NCBI GenBank assembly: GCA_034769895.1
Contig: CM068375.1
Location: forward strand, 252,877,542-252,941,541
Direction of reading: 5' to 3'
DNA length: 64,000 nucleotides
Source: Magicicada septendecula
Taxonomy: Eukaryota; Arthropoda; Insecta; Hemiptera; Cicadidae
The notes under the pieces were generated by a model. It saw only the letters and a list, made by a program, of their open reading frames with translations, ran no database searches and was not told where the DNA came from. Of this stretch, positions 11,847-23,657 are shown one piece after another (positions within the stretch are counted from its first letter, which is position 1; each line of letters starts with the position of its first letter). Position numbers and translations under genes: made by a program.

Positions 11847-14715
11847 GGTAAATTTATATATAAATATTAAATGTATTATATACATCAAGAAACGGACTGT
11901 AGCAGAAAGTGATTGAAATAATATAACCATACAAGGTAAATAAGCCTACAGTGAAAAAACGAAAAGTGAGGTTATAAAACAAATGCAAAAACAAAAGTGT
12001 AGCCTATAGTGAAAAAAATAGTGAAGTGAATATCAAATTAAGTGAAATCAACTACCAAATAACGGATAACAAATCATCTCACACATAAATATACATTAAC
12101 ATGTACACAAACAACATAACCACAATTCCATATAACCACATTAACAAATTGTTAAACAAATTTCAAACAAGAAAAAAACAACTAATGAACGCAAACATGA
12201 ACATATACTTCAATAGACAATGCCAAAAACATAAATTAACACCTAAATACATCAACATAAACACAAACAACAAAAATATGACTGCACAAAAAACTATAAA
12301 ACAAGCACAAAGGCTATGGATACAAAACGAAATTAATCAATTATACAGTAAGAAATATAGAATAACACTAGACATATACAAACTCCACTTAAAGCTAACA
12401 AGTTTATTACATCCAATCACTTGGAATAATAAATACAATAACATAGAAAATAAAATAAGATTTGAAAAAAACAAAAAGACTTATACAATCAACAAAAAAC
12501 TTAACACATTAAAACAACAAAACAAAAATCAAGAACAAAAAAACAAAAATAAACACACATTTTACCCTCGAACCATTAACCTTAGCAATACAGAATTTAA
12601 CAAAAAAGAAACAGAATATTTAAACAATATGCCAAAAACTAACATAACCCAAAATGCAAACAAAAATCTAGAAAATTTAATAGTAGAAACAGAATTTGCC
12701 ATTAACCTAATAAAAGACAATATACAAGAAGAAAAAAGAACAGAAGCAACACATATAATTAAAAAAATAATCACTATCGAAATGAAAAACAAAGATAAAC
12801 AAAAGAAAAACAATAAAACAATAAAAGAAATTAAAAATAAAGTAAAGAACAATAATTTAATAATAACTAAAGCAGACAAAAGTCAAGCAACAGTAATCAT
12901 TGATAAAGCAGACTACATAAAAAAAAATTGAAGACTTCATCAACAATAATAAATGCGTACAACTAGATAAAAACCCAACAGAAACTATCTTAAACAAACA
13001 ATAAAACTAATAAAAACAACTAAAAACATTTTCAACAATAAAAACATAGACATATATATAAACAATAATCCAGAACCACCTAAAATGAATAGCCTAATAA
13101 AAATACACAAATTAAACAACCCAATACGACCATTAATCAATTTCAAAAAAGCTCCTACATACAAAATAGCAAAAATAATAGCACAAAAACTAAAAAGTAA
13201 CCATCTAACAAATAACCATCATAACATAAAAAATACATACGAATTAATAGACAAACTAAAAATAATAAATATAAATGAAAATACATTTTTCACATCATAT
13301 GACATAACAAACATGTACACTAATATCCCAGTAGAAGAAACAATTGACATAATAATAAACAAACTTAAAGAACAAAATGAAAACAAACAATATATAACCG
13401 AAATAAAAAATAGTCTCCAACTAATACTAAAACAAAATTACTTTGAATTTAATAGCAAAATTTATCAACAGAAAGAAGGTTTAGCAATGGGATCACCATT
13501 ATCAAGCATAATAGCAGAAATATTCCTACAACACATAGACACCAAAATACAAAATATCATAAAAACACATGACGCAAATGGCATATGGATAAGATATGCA
13601 GATGATGGACTATATGTATCAAATAACAAAAACACAAATGCAGAGAACATACTGAAACAAATCAATAACATACATCCCAAAATACAATACACAGAAGAAA
13701 AAGAAAAACATAACAAAATCAACTATTTAGACATAACCATCACAAGATATAACAAACACATACAATATGCAATATATAGAAAACCAACTTCCACTAACAC
13801 CATTATACCTAACCATTCTGATCACCCACCACAACATAAAATGGCAGCATTTTATTCGTTATTTAACAGAATGTACAAAATACCCCTAAACAAACAAGAA
13901 ACTGACAAAGAAAGAAATATAATATACCAAATTGGTTATGCAAATGGATACAATAAAAATACTATGATCAAAATAGAAAATAAAATCAAATACAAAATAA
14001 AAACTGAACAATTAAGAATTAATCAAACTGAACAACACATAAATAATAACAACAACAAAAAAATGGGCCACATTCACATATATAAATAATAAAATGACGA
14101 AACTAACAAAACTATTTAAAAACACAGATATAAAAATAGCATACAAAACTAATAAAAATAAATTACAAAATCTAAATAGCTCACATAACAAAGATAATAC
14201 AACAACCAACGGTATATACAAAATTGAATGCCAAGATTGCAATAAATGTTATATAGGACAAACAAAAAAACAGCTGAAAAAACGTTATTTTGAACACCTA
14301 AATGCATACAAAAAACCAGATATATATAAATCCAATTTAGCCACACATGCAATAAACACAGGACATGAATTCCCAGACATAACCAATGTAACACTAATAA
14401 AACATATACCACACAAAGGCACCATAATGAACATTTGGGAAAATTTACAGATTTACAAACATAAAACACAAAACAAATTAATACCAGAACAAATACAAAT
14501 CAATACAAAACATGACACAATATTCAAAGCACTCAACATCGAAAATACACAAAATACAAAAACAAATACCACAGCCACACACAATAATGCAACTTTAAAA
14601 GACCAAAGACCAACAAACTGCCTTAATAACATCCAAAAGCCAACACACAAATACTTCACCAGAAACAAGATGGCGAAGGCTGAAGATGTGAGTACAGGAA
14701 CTCTCGAAACATGTT
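11821..14715 (+). mobile_element. Representative monomer, ribozyme cut to ribozyme cut
   Basis: This 2895-bp stretch is the unit that would be released if a read-through RNA were cleaved at two successive hammerhead sites (after 11820 and after 14715). It starts within the last codons of unit 4's ORF, runs through the 254-bp leader 11847-12100 and the unit 5 ORF, and ends in the next ribozyme. Choosing the ribozyme sites as unit limits is an inference; in a perfect tandem array the true ends of the mobile unit cannot be read from sequence. Confidence 0.55.
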
Positions 14716-14741
14716 CCACAAATAGAAAAATAACATCTTGA
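12101..14741 (+). pseudogene. Unit 5: PLE reverse transcriptase-GIY-YIG ORF, least broken of its group (reference for domain layout)
   Basis: The protein would copy its own RNA at a nick made by its endonuclease (target-primed reverse transcription), as known for PLEs. Layout in residues of the ~879-aa reading: 1-275 PLE N-terminal region, ending in the family motif ITKADKSQATVIIDKADYI; RT about 276-640 with motif A Asp near 401, motif B GLAMGSP near 460-468 and motif C YADD with Asp 501/502; YRKPT and SDHPPQHK further on; GIY near 704-706, three Cys (about 710, 713, 716), YIG about 717-719, Arg about 728, His about 732 and catalytic-type Glu about 780; then a polar 100-aa tail. Only three indels break it, all in or beside A-runs: 12919-12927 (+1), 12982-12984 (-1) and 14057-14063 (+1). 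Open pieces are 12101-12931, 13085-14089 and 14094-14741. Confidence 0.93.
14666..14740 (+). ncRNA. Hammerhead ribozyme, unit 5, stem II mismatch
   Basis: A to T at 14689 turns the second stem II pair into T-T. The core and ACATGT are intact. Same change as unit 9. Confidence 0.62.
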
Positions 14742-14995
14742 GGTAAATTTATATATAAATATTAAATGTATTATATACATCAAGAAACGGACTGTAGCAG
14801 AAAGTGATTGAAATAATATAACCATACAAGGTAAATAAGCCTACAGTGAAAAAACGAAAAGTGAGGTTATAAAACAAATGCAAAAACAAAAGTGTAGCCT
14901 ATAGTGAAAAAAATAGTGAAGTGAATATCAAATTAAGTGAAATCAACTACCAAATAACGGATAACAAATCATCTCACACATAAATATACATTAAC

Positions 14996-17625
14996 ATGTA
15001 CACAAACAACATAACCACAATTCCATATAACCACATTAACAAATTGTTAAACAAATTTCAAACAAGAAAAAAACAACTAATGAACGCAAACATGAACATA
15101 TACTTCAATAGACAATGCCAAAAACATAAATTAACACCTAAATACATCAACATAAACACAAACAACAAAAATATGACTGCACAAAAAACTATAAAACAAG
15201 CACAAAGGCTATGGATACAAAACGAAATTAATCAATTATACAGTAAGAAATACAGAATAACACTAGACATATACAAACTACACTTAGAGCTAACAAGTTT
15301 ATTACATCCAATCACTTGGAATAATAAATACAATAACATAGAAAATAAAATAAGATTTGAAAAAAACAAAAAGACTTATACAATCAACAAAAACTTAACA
15401 CATTAAAACAACAAAACAAAAATCAAGAACAAAAAAACAATAATATACACACATTTTACCCTCGAACCATTAACCTTAGCAATACAGAATTTAACAAAAA
15501 AGAAAGAGAATATTTAAACAATATGTCAAAAACTAACATAACCCAAAATGCAAACAAAAATCTAGAAAATTTAATAGTAGAAACAGAATTTGCCATTAAC
15601 CTAATAAAAGACAATATACAAGAAGAAAAAAGAACAGAAGCAACACATATAATTAAAAAAATAATCACTATCGAAATGAAAAACAAAGATAAACAAAAGA
15701 AAAACAATAAAAGAAATTAAAAATAAAGTAAAGAACAATAATTTAATAATAACTAAAGCAGACAAAAGTCAAGCAACAGTAATCATTGATAAAGCAGACT
15801 ACATAAAAAAAAATCGAAGACTTCATCAACAATAATAAATGCGTACAACTAGATAAAAACCCAACAGAAAACTATCTTAAACAAACAATAAAACTAATAA
15901 AAACAACTAAAAACATTTTCAACAATAAAAACATAGACATATATATAAACAATAATCCAGAACCACCTAAAATGAATAGCCTAATAAAAATACACAAATT
16001 AAACAACCCAATACGACCATTAATCAATTTCAAAAAAGCTCCTACATACAAAATAGCAAAAATAATAGCACAAAAACTAAAACGTAACCATCTAACAAAT
16101 AACCATCATAACATAAAAAATACATACGAATTAATAGACAGACTAAAAATAATAAATATAAATGAAAATACATTTTTCACATCGTATGACAAAACAAACA
16201 TGTACACTAATATCCCAGTAGAAGAAACAATTGACATAATAATAAACAAACTTAAAGAACAAAATGAAAACAAACAATATATAACCGAAATAAAAAATAG
16301 TCTCCAACTAATACTAAAACAAAATTACTTTGAATTTAATAGCAAAATTTATCAACAGAAAGAAGGTTTAGCAATGGGATCACCATTATCAAGCATAATA
16401 GCAGAAATATTTCTACAACACATAGACACCAAAATACAAAATATCATAAAAACACATGACCCAAATGGCATATGGATCAGATATGCAGATGATGGACTAT
16501 ATGTATCAAATAACAAAAACACAAATGCAGAGGACATACTGAAACAAATCAATAACATACATCCCAAAATACAATTCACAGAAGAAAAAGAAAAACATAA
16601 CAAAATCAACTATTTAGACATAACCATCACAAGATATAAGAAACACATACAATATGCAATATATAGAAAACCAACTTCCACTAACATCATTATACCTAAC
16701 CATTCTGATCACCCACCACAACATAAAATGGCAGCATTTTATTCGTTATTTAACAGAATGTACAAAATACCCTAAACAAACAAGAAACTGACAAAGAAAG
16801 AAATATAATATACAAAATTGGTTATGCAAATGGATACAATAAAAATACTATGATCAAAATAGAAAATAAAATCAAATACAAAATAAAAACTGAACAATTA
16901 AGAATTAATCAAACTGAACAACACATAAATAATAACAACAACAAAAAATGGGCCACATTCACATATATAAATAATAAAATGACGAAACTAACAAAACTAT
17001 TTAAAAACACAGATATAAAAATAGCATACAAAACTAATAAAAATAAATTACAAAATCTAAATAGCTCACATAACAAAGATAATACAACAACCAACGGTAT
17101 ATACAAAATTGAATGCCAAGATTGCAATAAATGTTATATAGTACAAACAAAAAAACAGCTGAAAAAACGTTATTTTGAACACCTAAATGCACACAAAAAC
17201 CAGATATATATAAATCCAATTTAGCCACACATGCAATAAACACAGGACATGAATTTCCAGACATAACCAATGTAACACTAATAAAACATATACCACACAA
17301 AGGCACCATAATGAACATTTGGGAAAATTTACAGATTTACAAACATAAAACACAAAACAAATTAATACCAGAACAAATACAAATCAATGCAAAACATGAC
17401 ACAATATTCAAAGCACTCAACATCGAAAATACACAAAATACAAAAACAAATACCACAGCCACACACAATAATGCAACTTTAAAAGACCAAAGACCAACAA
17501 ACTGCCTTAATAACATCCAGAAGCCAACACACAAATACTTCACCAGAAACAAGATGACGAAGGCTGAAGATGAGAGTACAGGAACTCTCGAAACATGTTC
17601 CACAAATAGAAAAATAACATCTTGA
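14996..17625 (+). pseudogene. Unit 6: heavily broken PLE ORF
   Basis: Lesions in order: a 5-A run at 15389-15393 (-1, stop at 15404-15406), the 8-bp repeat contraction before TAA 15718-15720, the 9-A run 15805-15813, a 3-C run at 16770-16772 (-1) just after the RT core, and a 5-A run at 17195-17199 (-1) inside the endonuclease. Two missense changes hit key sites: motif A SYDITN became SYDKTN, and the YIG Gly became Val (GTA at 17141-17143). The final segment 17311-17625 is open and resembles unit 0. Confidence 0.9.
17550..17624 (+). ncRNA. Hammerhead ribozyme, unit 6
   Basis: Consensus core at 17564-17592; like unit 0 it has GATGACG rather than GATGGCG in the stem I internal loop. Confidence 0.68.
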
Positions 17626-19050
17626 GGTAAATTTATATATAAATATTAAATGTATTATATACATCAAGAAACGGACTGTAGCAGAAAGTGATTGAAATAA
17701 TATAACCATACAAGGTAAATAAGCCTACAGTGAAAAAACGAAAATTGAGGTTATAAAACAAATGCAAAAACAAAAGTGTATAGTGAAAAAAACAGTGAAG
17801 TGAATGTCAAATTAAGTGAAATCAACTACCAAATAACGGATAACAAATCATCCCTCACATAAATATACATTAACATGTACACAAACAACATAACCACAAT
17901 TCCATATAACCACATTAACAAATTGTTAAACAAATTTCAAACACGAAAAAAAACAACTAATGAACACAAACATGAACATATACTTCAATAGACAATGCCA
18001 AAAACATAAATTAACACCTAAATACATCAACATAAACACAAACAACAAAAATATGACTGCACAAAAAACTATAAAACAAGCACAAAGGCTATGGATACAA
18101 AACGAAATTAATCAATTATACAGTAGAAAAATAGCATAACACTAGACATATACAAACTACACTTAGAGCTAACAAGTTTATTACATCCAATCACTTGGAA
18201 TAATAAATACAATAACATAGAAAATAAAATAAGATTTGAAAAAAACAAAAAGACTTATACAATCAACAAAAAACTTAACACATTAAAACAACAAAACAAA
18301 AATCAAGAACCAAAAAAACAAAAATAAACACACATTTTACCCTCGAACCATTAACCTCAGCAATACAGAATTTAACAAAAAAGAAACAGAATATTTAAAC
18401 AATATGTCAAAAACTAACATAACCCAAAATGCAAACAAAAATCTAGAAAATTTAATAGTAGAAACAGAATTTGCCATTAACCTAATAAAAAACAATATAC
18501 AAGAAGAAAAAAGAACAGAAGCAACACATATAATTAAAAAAATAATCACTATCGAAATGAAAAACAAAGATAAACAAAAGAAAAACAATAAAACAATAAA
18601 AGAAATTAAAAATAAAGTAAAGAACAATAATTTAATAATAACTAAAGCAGACAAAAGTCAAGCAACAGTAATCATTGATAAAGCAGACTACATAAAAAAA
18701 AATCGAAGACTTCATCAACAATAATAAATGCGTACAACTAGATAAAAACCCAACAGAAAACTATCTTAAACAAACAATAAAACTAATAAAAACAACTAAA
18801 AACATTTTCAACAATAAAAACATAGACATATATATAAACAATAATCTAGAACCACCTAAAATGAATAGCCTAATAAAAATACACAAATTAAACAACCCAA
18901 TACGACCATTAATCAATTTCAAAAAAGCTCCTACATACAAAATAGCAAAAATAATAGCACAAAAACTAAAAAGTAACCATCTAACAAATAACCATCATAA
19001 CATAAAAAATACATACGAATTAATAGACAAACTAAAAATAATAAATATAA

Positions 19051-20517
19051 ATGAAAATACATAATTTCACATCATATGACATAACAAACATGTACACTAA
19101 TATCCCAGTAGAAGAAACAATTGACATAATAATAAACACACTTAAAGAACAAAATGAAAACAATCAATATATAACCGAAATAAAAAATAGTCTCCAACTA
19201 ATACTAAAACAAAATTACTTTGAATTTAATAGCAAAATTTATCAACAGAAAGAAGGTTTAGCAATGGGATCACCATTATCAAGCATAATAGCAGAAATAT
19301 TCCTACAACACATAGACACCAAAATACAAAATATCATAAAAACACATGACCCAAATGGCATATGGATAAGATATGCAGATGATGGACTATATGTATCAAA
19401 TAACAAAAACACAAATGCAGAGAACATACTGAAACAAATCAATAACATACATCCCAAAATACAATTCACAGAAGAAAAAGAAAAACATAACAAAATCAAC
19501 TATTTAGACATAACCATCACAAGATATAACAAACACATACAATATGCAATATATAGAAAACCAACTTCCACTAACATCATTATACCTAACCATTCTGATC
19601 ACCCACCACAACATAAAATGGCAGCATTTTATTCGTTATTTAACAGAATGTACAAAATACCCCTAAACAAACAAGAAACTGACAAAGAAAGAAATATAAT
19701 ATACCAAATTGTTTATGCAAATGGATACAATAAAAATACTATGATCAAAATAGAAAATAAAATCAAATACAAAATAAAAACTGAACAATTAAGAATTAAT
19801 CAAACTGAACAACACATAAATAATAACAACAACAAAAAATGGGCCACATTCACATATATAAATAATAAAATGACGAAACTAACAAAACTATTCAAAAACA
19901 CAGATATAAAAATAGCATACAAAACTAATAAAAGTAAATTACAAAATCTAAATAGCTCACATAACAAAGATAATACAACAACCAACGGTATATACAAAAT
20001 TGAATGCCAAGATTGCAATAAATGTTATATAGGACAAACAAAAAAACAGCTGAAAAAACGTTATTTTGAACACCTAAATGCATACAAAAAACCAGATATA
20101 TATAAATCCAATTTAGCCACACATGCAATAAACACAGGACATGAATTCCCAGACATAACCAATGTAACACTAATTAAACATATACCACACAAAGGCACCA
20201 TAATGAACATTTGGGAAAATTTACAGATTTACAAACATAAAACACAAAACAAATTAATACCAGAACAAATACAAATCAATACAAAACATGACACAATATT
20301 CAAAGCACTCAACATCGAAAATACACAAAATACAAAAACAAATACCACAGCCACACACAATAATGCAACTTTAAAAGACCAAAGACCAACAAACTGCCTT
20401 AATAACAACCAGAAGCCAACACACAAATACTTCACCAGAAACAAGATGGCGAAGGCTGAAGATGAGAGTACAGGAACTCTCAAAACATGTTCCACAAATA
20501 GAAAAATAACATCTTGA
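19051..20517 (+). CDS. 488-aa open frame: RT motifs A to E plus complete GIY-YIG endonuclease (within unit 7)
   Basis: The longest open frame in the window. It starts at a chance ATG 27 bases before motif A, so the N-terminal region and the first RT motifs are missing and RT activity is unlikely. It keeps SYDITNMYTNIP, GLAMGSPLSS, YADDG, YLDITITRY and YRKPT, then NGIYKIECQDCNKCYIGQT with Arg, the EH pair and NIWEN. The endonuclease has every residue I can recognise as conserved in the family. No promoter or start context supports translation from this ATG; it is most likely a surviving fragment of a dead copy. Confidence 0.5.
   Translation: MKIHNFTSYDITNMYTNIPVEETIDIIINTLKEQNENNQYITEIKNSLQLILKQNYFEFNSKIYQQKEGLAMGSPLSSIIAEIFLQHIDTKIQNIIKTHDPNGIWIRYADDGLYVSNNKNTNAENILKQINNIHPKIQFTEEKEKHNKINYLDITITRYNKHIQYAIYRKPTSTNIIIPNHSDHPPQHKMAAFYSLFNRMYKIPLNKQETDKERNIIYQIVYANGYNKNTMIKIENKIKYKIKTEQLRINQTEQHINNNNNKKWATFTYINNKMTKLTKLFKNTDIKIAYKTNKSKLQNLNSSHNKDNTTTNGIYKIECQDCNKCYIGQTKKQLKKRYFEHLNAYKKPDIYKSNLATHAINTGHEFPDITNVTLIKHIPHKGTIMNIWENLQIYKHKTQNKLIPEQIQINTKHDTIFKALNIENTQNTKTNTTATHNNATLKDQRPTNCLNNNQKPTHKYFTRNKMAKAEDESTGTLKTCSTNRKITS
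20442..20516 (+). ncRNA. Hammerhead ribozyme, unit 7, G12 lost
   Basis: The same G to A as unit 1, here at 20482, inherited with the duplicated block. Probably inactive. Confidence 0.6.
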
Positions 20518-20771
20518 GGTAAATTTATATATAAATATTAAATTTATTATATACATCAAGAAACGGACTGTAGCAGAAAGTGATTGAAATAATATAACTA
20601 TACAAGGTAAATAAGCCTACAGTGAAAAAACGAAAAGTGAGGTTATAAAACAAATGCAAAAACAAAAGTGTAGCCTATAGTGAAAAAAATAGTGAAGTGA
20701 ATATCAAATTAAGTGAAATCAACTACCAAATAACGGATAACAAATCATCTCACACATAAATATACATTAAC

Positions 20772-23403
20772 ATGTACACAAACAACATAACCACAATTCC
20801 ATATAACCACATTAACAAATTGTTAAACAAATTTCAAACAAGAAAAAAACAACTAATGAACGCAAACATGAACATATACTTCAATAGACAATGCCAAAAA
20901 CATAATTTAACACCTAAATACATCAACATAAACACAAACAACAAAAATATGACTGCACAAAAAACTATAAAACAAGCACAAAGGCTATGGATACAAAACG
21001 AAATTAATCAATTATACAGTAAGAAAAATAGCATAACACTAGACATATACAAACTACACTTAGAGCTAACAAGTTTATTACATCCAATCACTTGGAATAA
21101 TAAATACAATAACATAGAAAATAAAATAAGATTTGAAAAAAACAAAAAGACTTATACAATCAACAAAAAACTCAACACATTAAAACAACAAAACAAAAAT
21201 CAAGAACAAAAAAACAAAAATAAACACACATTTTACCCTCGAACCATTAACCTTAGCAATACAGAATTTAACAAAAAAGAAACAGAATATTTAAACAATA
21301 TGCCAAAAACTAACATAACCCAAAATGCAAACAAAAATCTAGAACATTTAATAGTAGAAACAGAATTTGCCATTAACCTAATAAAAGACAATATACTAGA
21401 AGAAAAAAGAACAGAAGCAACACATATAATTAAAAAAATAATCACTATCGAAATGAAAAACAAAGATAAACAAAAGAAAAACAATAAAAGAAATTAAAAA
21501 CAAAGTAAAGAACAATAATTTAATAATAACTAAAGCAGACAAAAGTCAAGCAACAGTAATCATTGATAAAGCAGACTACATAAAAAAAAATTGAAGACTT
21601 CATCAACAATAATAAATGCGTACAACTAGATAAAAACCCAACAGAAACTATCTTAAACAAACAATAAAACTAATAAAAACAACTAAAAACATTTTCAACA
21701 ATAAAAACATAGACATATATATAAACAATAATCCAGAACCACCTAAAATGAATAGCCTAATAAAAATACACAAATTAAACAACCCAATACGACCATTAAT
21801 CAATTTCAAAAAAGCTCCTACATACAAAATAGCAAAAATAATAGCACAAAAACTAAAAAGTAACCATCTAACAAATAACCATCATAACATAAAAAATACA
21901 TACGAATTAATAGACAAACTAAAAATAATAAATATAAATGAAAATACATTTTTCACATCATATGACATAACAAACATGTACACTAATATCCCAGTAGAAG
22001 AAACAATTGACATAATAATAAACAAACTTAAAGAACAAAATGAAAACAAACAATATATAACCGAAATAAAAAATAGTCTCCAACTAATACTAAAACAAAA
22101 TTACTTTGAATTTAATAGCAAAATTTATCAACAGAAAGAAGGTTTAGCAATGGGATCACCATTATCAAGCATAATAGCAGAAATATTCCTACAACACATA
22201 GACACCAAAATACAAAATATCATAAAAACACATGACGCAAATGGCATATGGATAAGATATGCAGATGATGGACTATATGTATCAAATAACAAAAACACAA
22301 ATGCAGAGAACATACTGAAACAAATCAATAACATACATCCCAAAATACAATACACAGAAGAAAAAGAAAAACATAACAAAATCAACTATTTAGACATAAC
22401 CATCACAAGATATAACAAACACATACAATATGCAATATATAGAAAACCAACTTCCACTAACACCATTATACCTAACCATTCTGATCACCCACCACAACAT
22501 AAAATGGCAGCATTTTATTCGTTATTTAACAGAATGTACAAAATACCCCTAAACAAACAAGAAACTGACAAAGAAAGAAATATAATATACCAAATTGGTT
22601 ATGCAAATGGATACAATAAAAATACTATGATCAAAATAGAAAATAAAATCAAATACAAAATAAAAACTGAACAATTAAGAATTAATCAAACTGAACAACA
22701 CATAAATAATAACAAAAAAAAAAAAATGGGCCACATTCACATATATAAATAATAAAATGACGAAACTAACAAAACTATTTAAAAACACAGATATAAAAAT
22801 AGCATACAAAACTAATAAAAATAAATTACAAAATCTAAATAGCTCACATAACAAAGATAATACAACAACCAACGGTATATACAAAATTGAATGCCAAGAT
22901 TGCAATAAATGTTATATAGGACAAACAAAAAAACAGCTGAAAAAACGTTATTTTGAACACCTAAATGCATACAAAAAACCAGATATATATAAATCCAATT
23001 TAGCCACACATGCAATAAACACAGGACATGAATTCCCAGACATAACCAATGTAACACTAATAAAACATATACCACACAAAGGCACCATAATGAACATTTG
23101 GGAAAATTTACAGATTTACAAACATAAAACACAAAACAAATTAACACCAGAACAAATACAAATCAATACAAAACATGACACAATATTCAAAGCACTCACA
23201 TCGAAAATACACAAAATACAAAAACAAATACCACAGCCACACACAATAATGCAACTTTAAAAGACCAAAGACCAACAAACTGCCTTAATAACATCCAAAA
23301 GCCAACACACAAATACTTCACCAGAAACAAGATGGCGAAGGCTGAAGATGAGAGTACAGGAACTCTCGAAACATGTTCCACAAATAGAAAAATAACATCT
23401 TGA
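20772..23403 (+). pseudogene. Unit 8: broken PLE ORF
   Basis: The N-terminal frame is open to 21497 and ends at the 8-bp contraction. Then come the 9-A run 21582-21590, the 3-A run 21645-21647, and an open RT frame 21748-22752 that ends after an unusually long run of 13 A at 22714-22726. The endonuclease frame starts at 22757 but a lost A near 23200 shifts the C-terminal tail, giving a stop at 23258-23260, about 50 codons before the usual end. The first ~400 bp carry NSITLDIYKLHLEL, whereas the remainder tracks unit 4, so the unit looks recombinant. Confidence 0.9.
23328..23402 (+). ncRNA. Hammerhead ribozyme, unit 8
   Basis: Consensus core at 23342-23370, ACATGT 23371-23376. It is intact although the upstream reading frame has shifted, so here the ribozyme sequence no longer overlaps an in-frame C-terminus. 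Confidence 0.68.
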
Positions 23404-23657
23404 GGTAAATTTATATATAAATATTAAATGTATTATATACATCAAGAAACGGACTGTAGCAGAAAGTGATTGAAATAATATAACCATACAAGGTAAATAA
23501 GCCTACAGTGAAAAAACGAAAAGTGAGGTTATAAAACAAATGCAAAAACAAAAGTGTAGCCTATAGTGAAAAAAATAGTGAAGTGAATATCAAATTAAGT
23601 GAAATCAACTACCAAATAACGGATAACAAATCATCTCACACATAAATATACATTAAC

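Larger units (their letters stand above)
9620..15590 (+). repeat. Higher-order block B, left copy (units 4 to 6)
   Basis: Matches about 21180-27146 at an offset of about 11557. Shared rare markers are LEEKRTEA, LTPEQ, the A to T change in ribozyme stem II (14689/26244), the 5-A slip and AAGAAAGAGAAT. Limits are approximate, read from marker positions by eye. Confidence 0.7.
17875..20517 (+). pseudogene. Unit 7: broken PLE ORF with an intact 488-aa RT/endonuclease part
   Basis: A near copy of unit 1 without the 120-bp deletion. The 5' part is broken by an 8-A run at 17946-17953 (+1), a lost A at about 18124 (-1), the extra C at 18310-18311 and the 9-A run at 18694-18702. The RT frame starting at 18861 ends at a private TAA (19062-19064), where ACATTTTTCAC reads ACATAATTTCAC. 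Immediately after, 19051-20517 is open to the normal C-terminus (separate entry). Confidence 0.9.
17219..20771 (+). repeat. Higher-order block A, right copy
   Basis: Counterpart of 1-3431. It lacks the 120-bp deletion and the lost G of unit 1, and has private breaks of its own (8-A run 17946-17953, lost A near 18124, TAA 19062), so the two copies diverged after the duplication. Confidence 0.8.

Noticed and set aside
12101..14741. Bacterial group II intron, retron or homing GIY-YIG intron
   Set aside because: The order RT then GIY-YIG with Cys residues between GIY and YIG, the ITKADKS-type N-terminal motif and the linked minimal hammerhead are PLE features; no maturase domain or intron core is seen.
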